Assembly (NCBI RefSeq): GCF_050436995.1
Contig: NC_134764.1
Span: forward strand, 9,052,001 to 9,116,000
DNA from: Anticarsia gemmatalis
Taxonomy: Eukaryota; Arthropoda; Insecta; Lepidoptera; Erebidae
Length of the DNA stretch: 64,000 bases
Reading direction: 5' to 3'
Shown here: positions 24,955 through 37,100 of the stretch, piece after piece
Layout: every line of letters starts with the position of its first letter
How positions within the stretch are numbered: position 1 is the stretch's first letter
Made by a program: the position numbers and the translations under genes
The notes under the pieces: model-generated
Databases searched by the model: none
The model's input: the letters and a program-made list of their open reading frames with translations, nothing else
What the model was told of the DNA's origin: nothing

Positions 24955-25035
24955 ACTGTCTTTAGGATCTGTGGTAGTAGTGTATACTGATCACGAGATC
25001 TCGGGTTTGATTCCCGGATCGGGTAAAGGGTTATT
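24955..25035 (+). repeat. SINE head fragment (tRNA-like)
   Basis: GGATCTGTGGTAGTAGTG and GGGTTTGATTCCCGGATCGG form a tRNA-like A/B box pair followed by a short family C type stretch. Truncated. Confidence 0.5.
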
Positions 25036-25617
25036 GGTCTAATATTATTTGTTATTATAAATGTGTAAGTAGCTCTGCCTGCCCTTTTCTTATTTTTACG
25101 ATAACTATAACTTAATTTTCAATATTTGTTTGTACAAATGCAGTTTGAGATACATTGAAGCCGATAGGATAGTTTTTATCCCATACGGGCAATACACCAT
25201 TAAGACGAATGCAAAGTACCATAAAGCAAAATTACAAAGCACTTATTTGCACATACGCAAAATATTATTTTATGAATATCTATGAAAATCATAATATAAT
25301 AACTGTCAGCCAGATGTATTGTCAATAGACTGATATTAATTATATCGGGGAAGGAATAATTTGAAATAAAAAATTTAATTCCGTGTTGAATATAAACACA
25401 TAATAAATGTCAACTAAATGTCACTTTTATAATTTATATGACAAGTATTATATGTAATTTATTAATTCAGTCACGTAAGATCTTTCAAGGGAAGCTTAAA
25501 CCATTGGCCGTCTTCGTATTATTAACATCATAGTAATTATCATAGAAATTAATTAATGTTATAATGAGTTCGCAATTGATTTTCTACTTTAAAATCATTT
25601 ATTTTCGCATTCATTTA

Positions 25618-25795
25618 TCGCTCTTGTGTCGCAGGGACTTTAATAAACATACAAACAACGGACACAAAGTACATCCAGACCCGAAATAACTATTTGTGGA
25701 TCGCACAATTAATTGTTCCATGAGGGAATTGAACCCATGACCCCATGATCCCATGCACCGATAGCGTGGCGTCCACCTTAACTACTGGAGAGAAA
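25618..25795 (-). repeat. tRNA-headed SINE (family A)
   Basis: Reverse reading: tRNA-like head with GTGGCG and a GGTTCAATTCCC-type B box, then CGATCCACAAATAG, a GGTCTGG variant, GTTTGTATG and CACAAGAGCG. Same order as 28748, 36095, 48345 and 58106. Confidence 0.75.
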
Positions 25796-25814
25796 TAAAA
25801 ATATTATCTTATAA

Positions 25815-25995
25815 ATAAAATTTAATGGCTAATATAAGTACTACTCCGAAACGGCTTGACCGATTCTCATGAAATTTTGTGAGTATATTGAGTAGATCAG
25901 GGTCTGAGAATCGGCCAACATCTATTTTACATACCCCTAAGTGACACTACTTTTTTTTAAGTTATATGGCAAAACAACGTTTGCCAGGTCAGTTA
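25815..25995 (+). mobile_element. Helitron-like remnant (second family)
   Basis: CTACTCCGAAACGGCTTGAC, CGATTCTCATGAAATTTTG and GGGTCTGAGAATCGG, ending AACGTTTGCCAGGTCAGTTA. The end resembles the GGGTCAGCTAG terminus of the main Helitrons, and 27335-27530 has a comparable layout ending GTCGGGTTCGCTAG. Weaker call because the start is not defined. Confidence 0.45.
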
Positions 25996-26197
25996 GTAAT
26001 TTATAATCTAACGAAGAATCATTGTCAAGAATTAGTGTAATAGAAATAATAAATACATGGAGGAAAACATCGTGATGAAATCATGCCTGCATTAAAGATA
26101 CTTTATATTCTTTAATTGAAGGGATACAAAATCCTCTGATCTGTAGCTCAAGCACGAACAATTAATCGCTTGCCAACTTTTGCATTCCCGTATGTAA

Positions 26198-26500
26198 GTG
26201 ATAGCCGAGTGGTTTAAGTTGGCACCTCCCACGCAAGTGGTCGCAGGTTCGAACCATGGCAACACACCAATGAATTTTTGAAGTTATGTGTGGGTTAGAA
26301 ATAATTATCGCTTGCTCTAATGGTGAAGGAAAACATCGTGAGGAAACCTTGCAGAAAATTTGTTTAATTCATTTATTGAGAGCATGCAAAGTCCCCAACC
26401 CGTACTTGGCCAGCGTGGTGGACTCAAGGCGTAACCCTTCCCCTTCGTTTGGGAAGAGACCCTTGCCCTGCAGTGGGACAGTAACGGGTTAAAAAAAATG
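26198..26500 (+). repeat. tRNA-headed SINE (family B), nearly full length
   Basis: Best copy of the family: head GATAGCCGAGTGGTTTAAG with GGTTCGAACC, middle GTGAAGGAAAACATCGTGAG, then TTTATTGAGAGCATGCAAAG, GTGGTGGACTCAAGG and the tail CAGTGGGACAGTAACGGG. About 300 bp. No ORF of its own. Confidence 0.85.
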
Positions 26501-27334
26501 TTAAACCAGAGGTTCCTACTGCCGAATGACAACTTTTGGTTCGAAGATCTGTCAAACTGTCAAAAGATTATATTTCATGCTACCAAACAAGTAAGGTTAA
26601 TCGATTCCCATACAAATTGGCATCGAATTTGGATGAGTTTTTGTTGTATTTTAATATTATTTTAATACACAGATATTTTGTAATCTATATAATTACATGG
26701 GTTACTTTTTACAACAAAATCTTGTCATACGGACGAAGTCACGGAAGCTGTGACTTCGGTGATATATAAATAAAATCTGCAACAGAACTTCTATTAAATA
26801 AGCATTGCAGTTTTATTACAATAGATATAATCTTTTATAGCATCATTTCTATTTTAGTCGTTTAATATTTCTATTGTAGGTATTATTTAGGTTCTTTTAA
26901 TATTCAGCGCCATTTACTGCTAAGTATCAAATTACTTATACATACGATATATCTATTTTTATCGGTAGGTACACCGTATGTAAAGAAACAAAATAAAATT
27001 GAGCAGTAACATAATAATATGAACGTCTGCTGGACTGTCATTATGACTGTTTAAAAATCTTGGTTTTTTTTTATCGAAAGAGATTATATGAACTCTTAAC
27101 GTTTGAATTTAACAAAAACTATAATCCAGTTTTTATTACCTCAGTCATTCTATAAAGTTATTCAGCTCTTATTTAATCAATCAAAAATTAGCCAATAGGT
27201 TAAGACGATTGATTTATTTTGAAACATACAACACGCAATCTTTTAAGTATTGCGAAAGCAAGCATAAACATAAAAACAGATCGCGTATCCTCTACAATTT
27301 TTGTTTTTATCGATAAAACGGAGCAATAGAATTA

Positions 27335-27530
27335 TAATATATAATTCTACTGTAAGTGTGCATGTCACTGAACTTCTCTTAAACGACTGGACCGATTTTG
27401 ATGATTTTTTTGTGTGTGTTCAAGGGGATCTGAAAATGATTTAGATTCACAATTTTGTCCGCTGGACAATGATTTTTTAGTTAATTTTTAATTTATTAGA
27501 CAGGACAACGTCTGTCGGGTTCGCTAGTAG
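27335..27530 (+). mobile_element. Helitron-like remnant (second family)
   Basis: CTTAAACGACTGGACCGATT, TTCAAGGGGATCTG and a GGACAACGTCTGTCGGGTTC end followed by GCTAG. GACAACGTCTGTCGG can fold weakly before the CTAG end. Similar in plan to 25815-25995 and 44530-44700. Confidence 0.45.
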
Positions 27531-27664
27531 AATTATAATTTACGGCAGTCAATTCATAATTCGAGTGTTAAGCACTTATAGAATTGAATGCATGTGCTGC
27601 AGTATAATAAAAATGGTGAGAAAATGTTTTTTATGATACAGTAGTAGTCAGTAATTTGTATTAT

Positions 27665-28120
27665 TTTACCCGACTGCTGATTTGAACTTCCAATTGTTTT
27701 TGATTTCCTGGTGTGACGAATAACTGTTGGTCTTTTACTGCTCACTGGAAAATTCTTTAAAATAGTAGCCCGGACTTTGGTAACGTACCCGGTAAATGAA
27801 AATAGACTCGCCCCTATTACTTATTTATTTATTACCGCCTTACATTAACAGTATATTTTTTATACTAAACATGTAAGTTATAGGAACATTAAAATTTAAA
27901 TTAAAAATAGAACTTTGTAAGATAACAAACATTAACATTATAATAAAATAATAATAATGTAATGATGAATTAATGATGAATAGTGCTAGGGGTTGCGATT
28001 GAATGGAGGTAATGCTCATTGGCTGTTAGGAGAGTTGGTAACTTGTCATTAAATAGATCAAGCTTGGAAATTACATGGGACTAACATCGTTAATGGCGAA
28101 TTGTGGGTGTAATTCATACA
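27665..28120 (+). repeat. tRNA-headed SINE (family C) interrupted by a retro-insert
   Basis: The left part runs from a worn head (CCGACTGCTGATTTG) to GACTCGCCCCTATTAC at 27820. The right part resumes at 28070 with ATTACATGGGACTAACATCG and ends GGCGAATTGTGGGTG. Removing 27821-28069 plus one ATTAC restores the family C consensus seen at 40291. Confidence 0.8.
27821..28069 (-). mobile_element. 5'-truncated non-LTR retrotransposon end inside SINE C
   Basis: 249-bp insert flanked by ATTAC on both sides (27816-27820, 28070-28074), which fits a target-site duplication. On the minus strand it ends in an (AATA)n-type tail, and its first 100 bases read open as KLDLFNDKLPTLLT and onward to a stop. It looks like the C-terminus and 3' UTR of a LINE. 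Family not recognised. Confidence 0.65.
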
Positions 28121-28747
28121 CTTCTGGCGGGTATAACAGCAATGCATGTGTGTAGTTCAACAAGAACTCCTAGTTTATTATTATCGTGATACTAATAGCT
28201 TGTAAACGTTAATTTGATAACGATTAGCGTGAACAAGTGATTCATAAATTATTCACTTTTCTCGGCACAATGTGTTGTATCTGATTATTCTTTTGATGAT
28301 TGTAAAAATCTTCGTGACACGAACGTTATTTTGAGTGCAATTAGTAAAAAAAAATGTAAAGAAAAACTTATTTTGATTATGTAAAAAGCAAGAAACAATA
28401 GTTTAGTAGGTTAAAAAATTTAAAAAAAACTTATTTTGATTACGTAAAAAGCAAAAAAAATATAGATTTTTTCAATTTTCATATTTATACTATAACATCA
28501 CACGGAAACTTGCTACAAAGTTGTAAGCCTTGGGGATAACCCTTGCAGTCTTGCAGCTTACTTGGTCAAGGTCAACATAAACATATGAGTTCTGACGTCA
28601 TTTATTACGATTACGTATGTTGACTGCCTTTGTGGTTGGAGAGATAGTTTTCCGGCTGGGACGTGCAGTATCCAATTGGAGGTACCGCGTCCTGGCCACT
28701 TTATGGTGACTGTTGAAGGATGACCTTTTAAAATGTTTAAATATACA

Positions 28748-28908
28748 CTGCCTCTGTGGCGCAGAGGCTTAGGTCGCCACGCAACAAGGGAGGTCATGGG
28801 TTCGATTCCCAGAAGAAACAATTATTTGTGCGATCCACAAATATTTATATTTAGGTCTGGTTGTACTTTGTGTCCGTTGCTTGTATGTTTGTAAAAGTCC
28901 CCGGGGAG
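28748..28908 (+). repeat. tRNA-headed SINE (family A)
   Basis: Head TGCCTCTGTGGCGCAGAGGC and GGGTTCGATTCCC, then TTATTTGTGCGATCCACAAA, GGTCTGGTTGTACTTTGTGT, and GTTTGTAAAAGTCCCC. The tail after GGGGAG is missing. Confidence 0.8.
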
Positions 28909-31172
28909 TTGTATTATATACCTACTTATATAAAATATAAAAATATTATTAGAGTAAAGTGATCGATTCAAATGGTCAAAACGTAAAAGTATTTACCAAA
29001 ACGTCAATTTCATTGAATGTTGAAGATTAAGCTATTTTTTTTATTCTGACATAACTAGTGACTCTTATTAAGTGTTCTATTCATTCATCATTTAAACAGT
29101 GAAAATTATTGTTCAACCCCAAACATAATCATAAAGTTCGCGAATAGATGCCCAGCAAGATTTTTTTTTATTGTATAATTCATTCAAATGCAGGAAATGA
29201 GCGACATTTAATTTAACTTTAAATAGCTATTTCTTATTGTAGGATTGTTAGTAGCAGTTATTATCAATGTGTATTGAAACAATCAATACTACAATGCAAA
29301 CGACGTTCAAAAAATTGTATAGGTACAAATAGACAATCGATTTATATTAGTAAATGCTGCCAACAATAGTCACGTTGCAAGATCTTGCGTGCTCTATAAT
29401 TTACGACTAGAAGAAGCTAAGGACAAAAACGTCAATAGCCTATTATTGACATTGTAACGTTTTGCTATCAATACCTAATTGTTTTTTGCTTGAGATAGCG
29501 CTGCATTCAAATGCAGTGTCGGCGCCGCGCCATTGGATGGATGATGATTTGTTCCAAGATACCTTTTAGTAACTTTTAGTAAGGTACTATCCTGCTAATA
29601 AATGCGAAAGTTTTAATGCTTAGTTCTATATTTATTGTTCTTTTACACAAAAAGTTCTGAACGCATAAACAGACCCAGGTTTTTTTACGTCGATCAAGCC
29701 ATAAAGACGTACTTCTTTCACTGGGAAAATCTCACCAGCAGGCGAAATCGCAAGCAGAAATTAATCATACACAAAACCGCGTTGCGTCCTATGCCCGAAT
29801 GTAAATTTCCGGGATATACTCTATCACCTTGCATTTTTACAAGTATTTAAGTTTATTTTCGCAAAAAGCAGAGATACACACAAACAGATGCACTTTAGAA
29901 TAATATTATTAAAATGATTTTTAGAAGTTACGCAAACCGTATTTTTTATTTTTACTATAAGTCGACCTTTGTGCAGCCAGGATTAAGATTAAAAATGTAC
30001 GTCAATTTAGCTTAACTTACCTAGTCTTTATTTTAAAAATGTATAACTAAACACCCAATTAACATTCTTGTTAAGCATTTTAGAAAAGGTAAAAATAAAA
30101 ATATTGTCAATTAAATTTAACCAAACACTGACGTTATAACAATCTTCTAGTAGGTAAATCTGAACTGGCACAGGTTACATAATAGTGTGATAAAATATAT
30201 TCGCAACCTTCCAGAATAAAATACACTTAAAAACAACGGAACAGATTTCCATAAAATTGAGACCTGTATAATAAATAGATACATTTAATTAGTTGTTAAT
30301 GTTTTACGTTTACTATTTATTTATTATCACGCTTTCACGTATGAATAGCGGAACTGATTCGGGAAAATATAAATTTGGCCAACAAACTTCCAGTATTTTT
30401 TCTTGAAATCTACTCCTAAATCTCTTTGTAAGATTTTACTTGTAAAACGGGAAATTAACTAGATGGACCATGTACAGGAACGTCACAGACCGTCTGACAC
30501 ACCCCTGCACTAGTAAATATCGCACAAACCTATAGTTTCGAGGTCCGGCGGACATGTCTGGACATGACTTGCCCATGGGAATATTCTAGAAAATGTTTAT
30601 CGTTAAGCGAGACGTACACGGTCACGCGATACCACTAGTTTAGAAGATAATACTGTTAAAAATATGATTTTCCTCTAGACTATTCTTCAAACATTACGTA
30701 AGAAAAATAAACATTTGTGATACGACATTAAAATAATAACGTAGGAATTAATCAATGCTGTTGATAATAAGTGCAATTATTTTATTGATTACGACCTATA
30801 ACCAGTGGCTTCTTCCATTATATTTTTATTTATAAAAGAACCTGAATAATTACTCATAGTAGTTATGTATCTGGTAGCGAAAATTTTGTAAATTGGTCTA
30901 CCTGTTTCAAAAATTAGCTGGAACAAATAGGTATTTTAAAATCTCTTTCAAAGTAGGCCTTATAGCAAATGTTTTCGAGCTTACAGTTAGCTATAATAAT
31001 TGAATATGCTTAGTACCTTCCAACGTTTGAAGCGGTAAAGTAAGGAATGATACAAATGTGCATAATGTTTCAAATGTTAGCGGGATATACGAAAGAACGG
31101 AGGAATTGGCTATGTAGGAAAACTTTCTTGGCGATTTGATATTTAAATAAAAATAAACATGCTTTATGTAGC

Positions 31173-31219
31173 GCAACTAGCTAAGGGCGCCGACTATATT
31201 GGCGCCCTTAGCTAGTTGC
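31173..31219. repeat. Perfect 19-bp hairpin at the 5' edge of a 5S SINE
   Basis: Arms 31173-31191 and 31201-31219 are exact complements (GCAACTAGCTAAGGGCGCC and its reverse) with a 9-base loop. The right arm runs into the SINE start, so the left arm may be an inverted copy made at insertion. Confidence 0.9.
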
Positions 31220-31445
31220 CCTCGCCGGTTTGTAAACGATCTGTGGGTTAAGCAACCCTTGGCGCGGTTATGGGTGAGCGCATTTTGAGCTGGGCGTCTC
31301 TGTGTTTCGGAGGGCACGTAAAAAGTCGGTCCCGGTCGTCGTCTACTTAGATAACAGTTGTTAAGCCACGTCAAAGGCCTCTCGGGCGGCTTGAACAACT
31401 TTGACACTAGGCTGACCACTAACCATACGACAAACGACAAACAAA
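31213..31445 (+). repeat. 5S-rRNA-derived SINE
   Basis: GTAAACGATCTGTGGGTTAA, GCAACCCTTGGCGCGG and a shortened GGGTGAGCGC block mimic the 5S internal promoter. The body GAGCTGGGCGTCTCTGTG, CACGTAAAAAGTCGGTCCCG, GTTAAGCCACGTCAAAGGCC ends ACTAACCATACGACAAACG. Confidence 0.8.
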
Positions 31446-32539
31446 CAATAAAAAGCGGTATTTTACAGTACATACATAAAAATAATATTATTTGCAAAAA
31501 ACAAATGTGCTTTTTGTCCATTAGAGTTTTATTTGATAAATAGATATTATCACTCATAATGATTGCATCTATAAATTTTCTCATAATTGTTCAATAATTA
31601 TGGGAAAAAAAATTGTGTGCGTATTTTGAATGGGCCATCTCAAGGTCGGTGATTCACAAACAGGTGGGCCTAAATATTATCCTTCAAAATGAATTTCTAA
31701 ATTATTACTTGGTTATTTTTTTGACATAGTTTGTTTATTATCTTAGTAACTTTTAAAAATTTAAACCTAAGGCTGTCCTTTCCTAAGATGCAATCTATCA
31801 TCCTTTCAGAACTTTAAATACGGTGCTACTGTTTTTTAAATTTTAAGTTTATAAGTAATGTACCAAGCCTACAAAAAATATTTGAGGACCAACCTTATGA
31901 CACTATAATTGTCAGGACAGTTTACAATTTACAGGTAAGTGTGGGATAATCTATTCGATAGATGAAATACCAGCAAATGTATGAAAAAGTGTTTCACTTA
32001 CCTAATAAGCTTACCGATTATTCTTACTCATAAGTGGTGATTAATAATTTGCTGGGTTTAACCAGCAATTTAAATACGTACAATGACAAATTGTATGAGC
32101 AGAGAGAAAGTTGATCTCCTCCTTTACACTGTTTCTGAGTATCAATTTCAATTCGTAATAAATAAAGTTGTTTGGTAATGATTAATTGATGCCCTTTTTT
32201 GACTTCAATGACGTCATAATTGTATATTTACAAAACGAATAAATTAATTCGCCAAATTATTAACAGTATTCTTAATTGTATTTCGATTATTTTGATGTAA
32301 AATGTTTTTATTTTGCCATTTAAACTTTTAAGTAATATTTTTTGTTACCTGAATTGTTTTTCTTAACGATACAAACAATCTTGTTTATGTAAGCATATCT
32401 TAAAATTTATCTAAGCCAACTGACCACACGTGTTATGTTGTAGTTTATGCTGTTCTATGCAATAGTTTATTTTGAATAGCATAGTAATAATAATGTGTTA
32501 GAAAAGATACATATATATAAAAGAAAAACTAGGAGGTGA

Positions 32540-32935
32540 TTCCCTACTACTAACGACTATTGACAGCCGGCTAGCTATAGGGAAATTTTGCATAAACACC
32601 TGTAGCAGGGTTCTCTACTACTATCGACTACCGACAACCGGCTTGTCATGGAGAAATTTTACCTGAAAATCAGATCAGCGCCTCTAACGGGCGTCGTAAG
32701 AACTATTATGGCAGTACATTCTAAATGTCAAACTCTCGATACTCGAAAGCACAGATTACATACCACTATCGACTACCGACAACCGGCTAGCTATCGGAAT
32801 TTTGACATTTAGAATGTACTGCTAAAACATTTCCTACGACACCCGTCAGAGGCGCTGATCAGATTTTGCATACAAAATTTATCGATCACAGGTCGGTTGT
32901 CGGTAGTCAATAGTAGTAGAGAATTGAGCTACAGG
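32540..32935. repeat. Nested palindromic MITEs (family P)
   Basis: The arm GACTACCGACAACCGGCT occurs in forward form near 32625 and 32770, in a worn form near 32550, and in reverse form (CGGTTGTCGGTAGTC) at 32893-32908. Between them stand AGCGCCTCTAACGGGCGTCG and its inverted partner CACCCGTCAGAGGCGCTGAT. One element appears to have landed in another. Relatives lie at 38127, 40118 and 46336. Confidence 0.75.
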
Positions 32936-33466
32936 ATTGCACCACAGGGCTCAACCAAATATTGACTACGGATTTTCTAGGAACTAATTGTGACGTGTAC
33001 CTAAATATCTAATCAAATTGTCTGTATGTATTCATTATTATGAAACCAATTTATGTTATGTTATGCTTGTTTTTTATATTATTATGTTAAGATTAATAGA
33101 GTTAATTAAAACTGGTACTATTGTTTCTAAATTGATCTAGATTTATTCCTAGATAATAAATAATCAATAATAATTATGAATGTCTTAAGTAATTTATGAG
33201 AAGGTAGCTAACAACATGTCAGTAAGGATAAATAAATTAATTACATTAATTGCACAACGCACAGTCATCCGGTTTTAAACTAGACGTAGCATTTTCTATA
33301 ATAACTAAACAATAAACATACTTAAATACTTCTAAATACTTATATAGCTAAATTTACAACCAGGCCCAGATCAGATGCTCGTACTTACCAAACAAAATGT
33401 TGGTCCTGGATGAGATTCGAACCCACCACAAGCGGCGGAGAGGTTGTTGCACCGTAGTGCTGAATA

Positions 33467-33731
33467 TCTATACTAATATTATAAAGCTGAAGAGTTTGTT
33501 TGTTTGTTTGTTTGAACGCGCTAATTCAGGAACTACAAATCCGATTTGAAAAATTATTTCAGTGTTAGATAGTCTTATTACATTGATATTTATTGAGGAA
33601 GGCTATAGGCTATATATCATCACGCTACGACCAATAGGAGAGGAGTAGCAACGAGAAATGTTGCAAAAACGGGGAAAATTATGACGCATTCTCTCTTATG
33701 TGACGCAAGTGAAGTTGCGCGGGTCAGCTAG
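33467..33731 (+). mobile_element. Non-autonomous Helitron (H3), full length
   Basis: Starts TCTATACTAATATTATAAAG, then CTGAAGAG and (TTTG)n, and ends with a hairpin CGCAAGTGAAGTTGCG, CGGGTCAGCTAG and a T. It lies about 205 bp beyond the likely poly(A) signal of gene 4, in opposite orientation to the genes. Confidence 0.9.
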
Positions 33732-33935
33732 TTAATTATAATTATTGTTCCCTATGAGAACCCAAAACATTGAAATTTGTTTTAGTTGATAGCTGCGTCG
33801 ATACGGTCATCGGGCATTTGTATTTAATATTTCACATAAAATTTATTCTTGTCAATTAGAAGAAATTAGGCAAATGTTGTTAAGTCAGATCTAGGGTAAT
33901 GCTACGTAAATAAAAAAATAATAACAATATCATAG

Positions 33936-33941
33936 TTTATT
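33936..33941 (-). terminator. Probable poly(A) signal of gene 4
   Basis: AATAAA on the minus strand, 224 bp past the gene 4 stop, giving a 3' UTR of about 240 nt. It is the nearest perfect match I found downstream of the stop. Use is inferred. Confidence 0.45.
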
Positions 33942-34164
33942 TTCCTTCAGGTACGAACAAAAAAACTCCAGTATACCCAAATACCATTGCTAATATTTTT
34001 TTCTATATACCTAATCACATTTTTCTATTTGAATATAAATTCATGGTGACCTCAAGCTCTGAAACTTTTACGTTTAGATTCGTGACCTGTTGTTCAGCAG
34101 TACAAGTAATAGTTATAATGATATACATATAGTTCTTCATTCTTCAATCTGATTAATAAAATAT

Positions 34165-37100
34165 TTAATCCAAATTCATAGTTCGGAAAGTGCCAGGCAT
34201 TCCCATGTAGTGTTCATTGAATACATCCAGTTGCCTCTTGTTCTCATCAGTTCCGGCTGCAGTCATTGTTCTAAGAAGTTCCCGAACTGGTTCCGAGTCT
34301 AAAGCTTCAAATAGATCTTCTGTAAAGAAAATGTAGGTGTTAATATACTTCTTGAATAGCCTCTGTAGTTAGTAAGTGTATCTGACTGCTGGGCTCGGTT
34401 TCGATTCTTGTTAGGGAAAAGAAGTATAGGGGTTTTCTAATTGATACAGGTCAAAAAAATTACAATCTTTTCTGAAATTAAGTTTTCTGGTAATGAGAAA
34501 AAAAGAATACTTCAAAGAATTTCAAAACCTTCGAGGTTTATAAGAATTTTTATTCGGCTCAATTGAATATTGCTACCATGATTTCAAAAGGCAACTATAA
34601 TTTGTCCCCCCATTCGGCGACCGGTAAACTATTCGAGAGTTAAGTAGTGCAATGCAATTTCTGAGTACATTTAGCGGTAGTTTATCTATTCAATAGCGTT
34701 TTTTTCATATGAGTTTAAACGCTAATGAACAGATAAACTACCGCTATATTAACGTTTCGTCGTTATGATTTGTCAATGATAGATTTCTTTTACTTAACTA
34801 TATCTTATTGTGAGCAGAGTATTGAAATTACTACTTTGGTTTCACTGATAAATCAATTATGTACTAGTAAGAGATTTCACCTGAAACAATTTGTGAAAAT
34901 TTTGAACTATTCACACACCATCATCTAACAGACACTAACAGAGCTTATTATATGGAAACTAGATATCTGATGAATATAATATGTCCTTATATACTACTAA
35001 AGACTGATGTCATATAGGTACTATATTTTAATATTAAAAGTTTTTAAAACAACAAGAGGAAAATAAAATAATGTAATTCACTAAATCAAAAGATAGGCAC
35101 ATTTTTTGCCATGACATAAATTTACCAGTTAACTGTTCCAAAGGTTTTTCAGTACCACCATACTCTTCTGGTAAAATATCAATGTCTGGAATTATCTGAA
35201 CCAAATGTTCCTTAGAAGTAGCCACGTGGATTCGATTCCTTATCTTCTCTTTGAACAACGGTTTGATCATTCTTACAAATGTATCGATGAATTTTGATCC
35301 TGTTAGGAATATAAGGCCTTTGATTCTGCCACCGTAGCCATCCTAAAAAAAGATGAAGTGAGGTTTTATGGCATGTAAAAAAATCTGTTATGCTCCCATC
35401 TGCTGCGATGACTTTTGCTCAGGGGGCCTATCATCATATTTCAATTGACAACTATTTAAAAGCCACTATGATGTTCACTGTTTCCTAATTTAGATTATTG
35501 TGATTGACACGCTATGCCAAAGCAGCAATGTACTGAATAGTGTCCATCAATTTGACGCATACCAGTTGTCAACTGAGATATGTGATAAGCCCGCTAGGCA
35601 TGAGAGACGGTCTTATCCATCTCCATGATGAGTGTGAGACGTTAAAGAATACGGGCATGCAAAACTGGAAGAAAATGTTAAGGAATAATTTTGTTAAATA
35701 TATATATTTTTTAAATTGTTACAAAAAAAAAGATACTAACATCTAAATCCATGCGTCGACGGAAAGTTTTTTTTTATGAAAACCACTTACTGTAATAATA
35801 GGTAGGAAATGCTGTAATTCGACCAAATTGACTTTGGATAGCATTTCAGCAGTATTTATATCTAGGGAATCGAATATAGCGATGTATCCTCGGCAGCAGT
35901 CAAAACTTTTCAAAAATTCTGCGGCCTGAAACAAAATTCAATTCAAAATATTAATTTGAATTTTCTATGGTAACTAAGTAATTTATTTCTATTCTCGGAT
36001 GATTGCTTGAGTGTAGGAACACACCTGCCAAGATTTCAGCGCCAAACGTTCAACGATAGAACTCTCGGCGCTCCAATTTTTTCTTTTTTTTAATACTCCC
36101 ACTAAGAATTGCTCTTGTATTGCAGGGACTAACATACAAACATACGAACAACGAGCACAAAGAAACCACCAGAGCCGAAACAATTATTTGTGGATCGCAC
36201 AAATGATTGTTTTGTGTGGGAATCGAACCCATAACCTCCCGACAAAATGGTAGCGGCGTGGTAACCACTGCGCCACGAAGGCAGTCAATGCTTCTTACTT
36301 TTGGCTAACGTGTCATAGGTGACTTAAAAAACACAGCAAGAATATTGAACAGAATATTAGGCGCAGAATGCAAGTTTGTCTCCAGATTTGAACTTTGCGA
36401 GGCAGTTGTGTATGATACTTTTATACTTTTCCTTTGAACGCTTTATACTGGATCCGCCACAACTAGGCGTCGTTTATATGAGTCCAAGACACTGTCTTAG
36501 TACGCAATAAAAATAAAAAAATAAACAAAATACTGACCAAAGCATAAAACTTATAAAGTTTATGAAAATCTGTACTTTTAATATCAGCATTCGCTTTCAA
36601 TTTCATCAATAACACTCTGTAGTGTTCCTTGGTCTGCCTTGGAGTATATCCGACGTTGCTGAAAAGAAAGGTATCTGGGTTAAATATGGCCACCCGAGAA
36701 ATATAAAAAAAAACAAATCATTTATTAATCTAGGTCAAATATTGACACTTATAATAGTCATTACAATTTCTGAATCTACCACTAGCTCGGAAAGGGGGTA
36801 GAGCCTTATGAGAAGAGCTAGCATGGAACTCACGGCCACTCTTTTCAATCGCCAAGATGCGAGAAGCCACATACCATTACTCCAATGTTTCACTTTAACC
36901 GTCACTAGGCGACTAGGAGGGCTCTGGAAGGGTTGCCAGGTACGCCGTTCGGATACAGGTACTAGCGACAAATTGTCATGTTCAATATTTCGTGTTTGGA
37001 ATGATGGTATGTGGCCATATTTTTCGGCTCGGTTTACAATAAAATACAGCGGAACAAACAACCCATTCTACTTTTTGGAGTCGGTAAATAAAAAACGAAA

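Larger units (their letters stand above)
25036..33935. other. 9-kb intergenic block between group A and group B, repeats only
   Basis: No exon of the array family and no other recognisable gene. Contents: SINE A (25618), two Helitron-like pieces (25815, 27335), SINE B (26198), a SINE C broken by a retro-insert (27665-28120), SINE A (28748), a 19-bp hairpin joined to a 5S SINE (31173-31445), nested palindromic MITEs (32540-32935) and a Helitron (33467). The stretch 28909-31170 is AT-rich with nothing I can assign; the 71-codon frame at 29635 has no supporting features. Confidence 0.55.

Noticed and set aside
29635..29850. 71-codon open frame in the large spacer
   Set aside because: No recognisable domain, no splice partners, no second copy, and a length expected by chance.
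31177..31584. 135-codon open frame
   Set aside because: It spans a 5S SINE and its hairpin; similar frames over other copies (48003, 54947) come from the repeat, not a gene.
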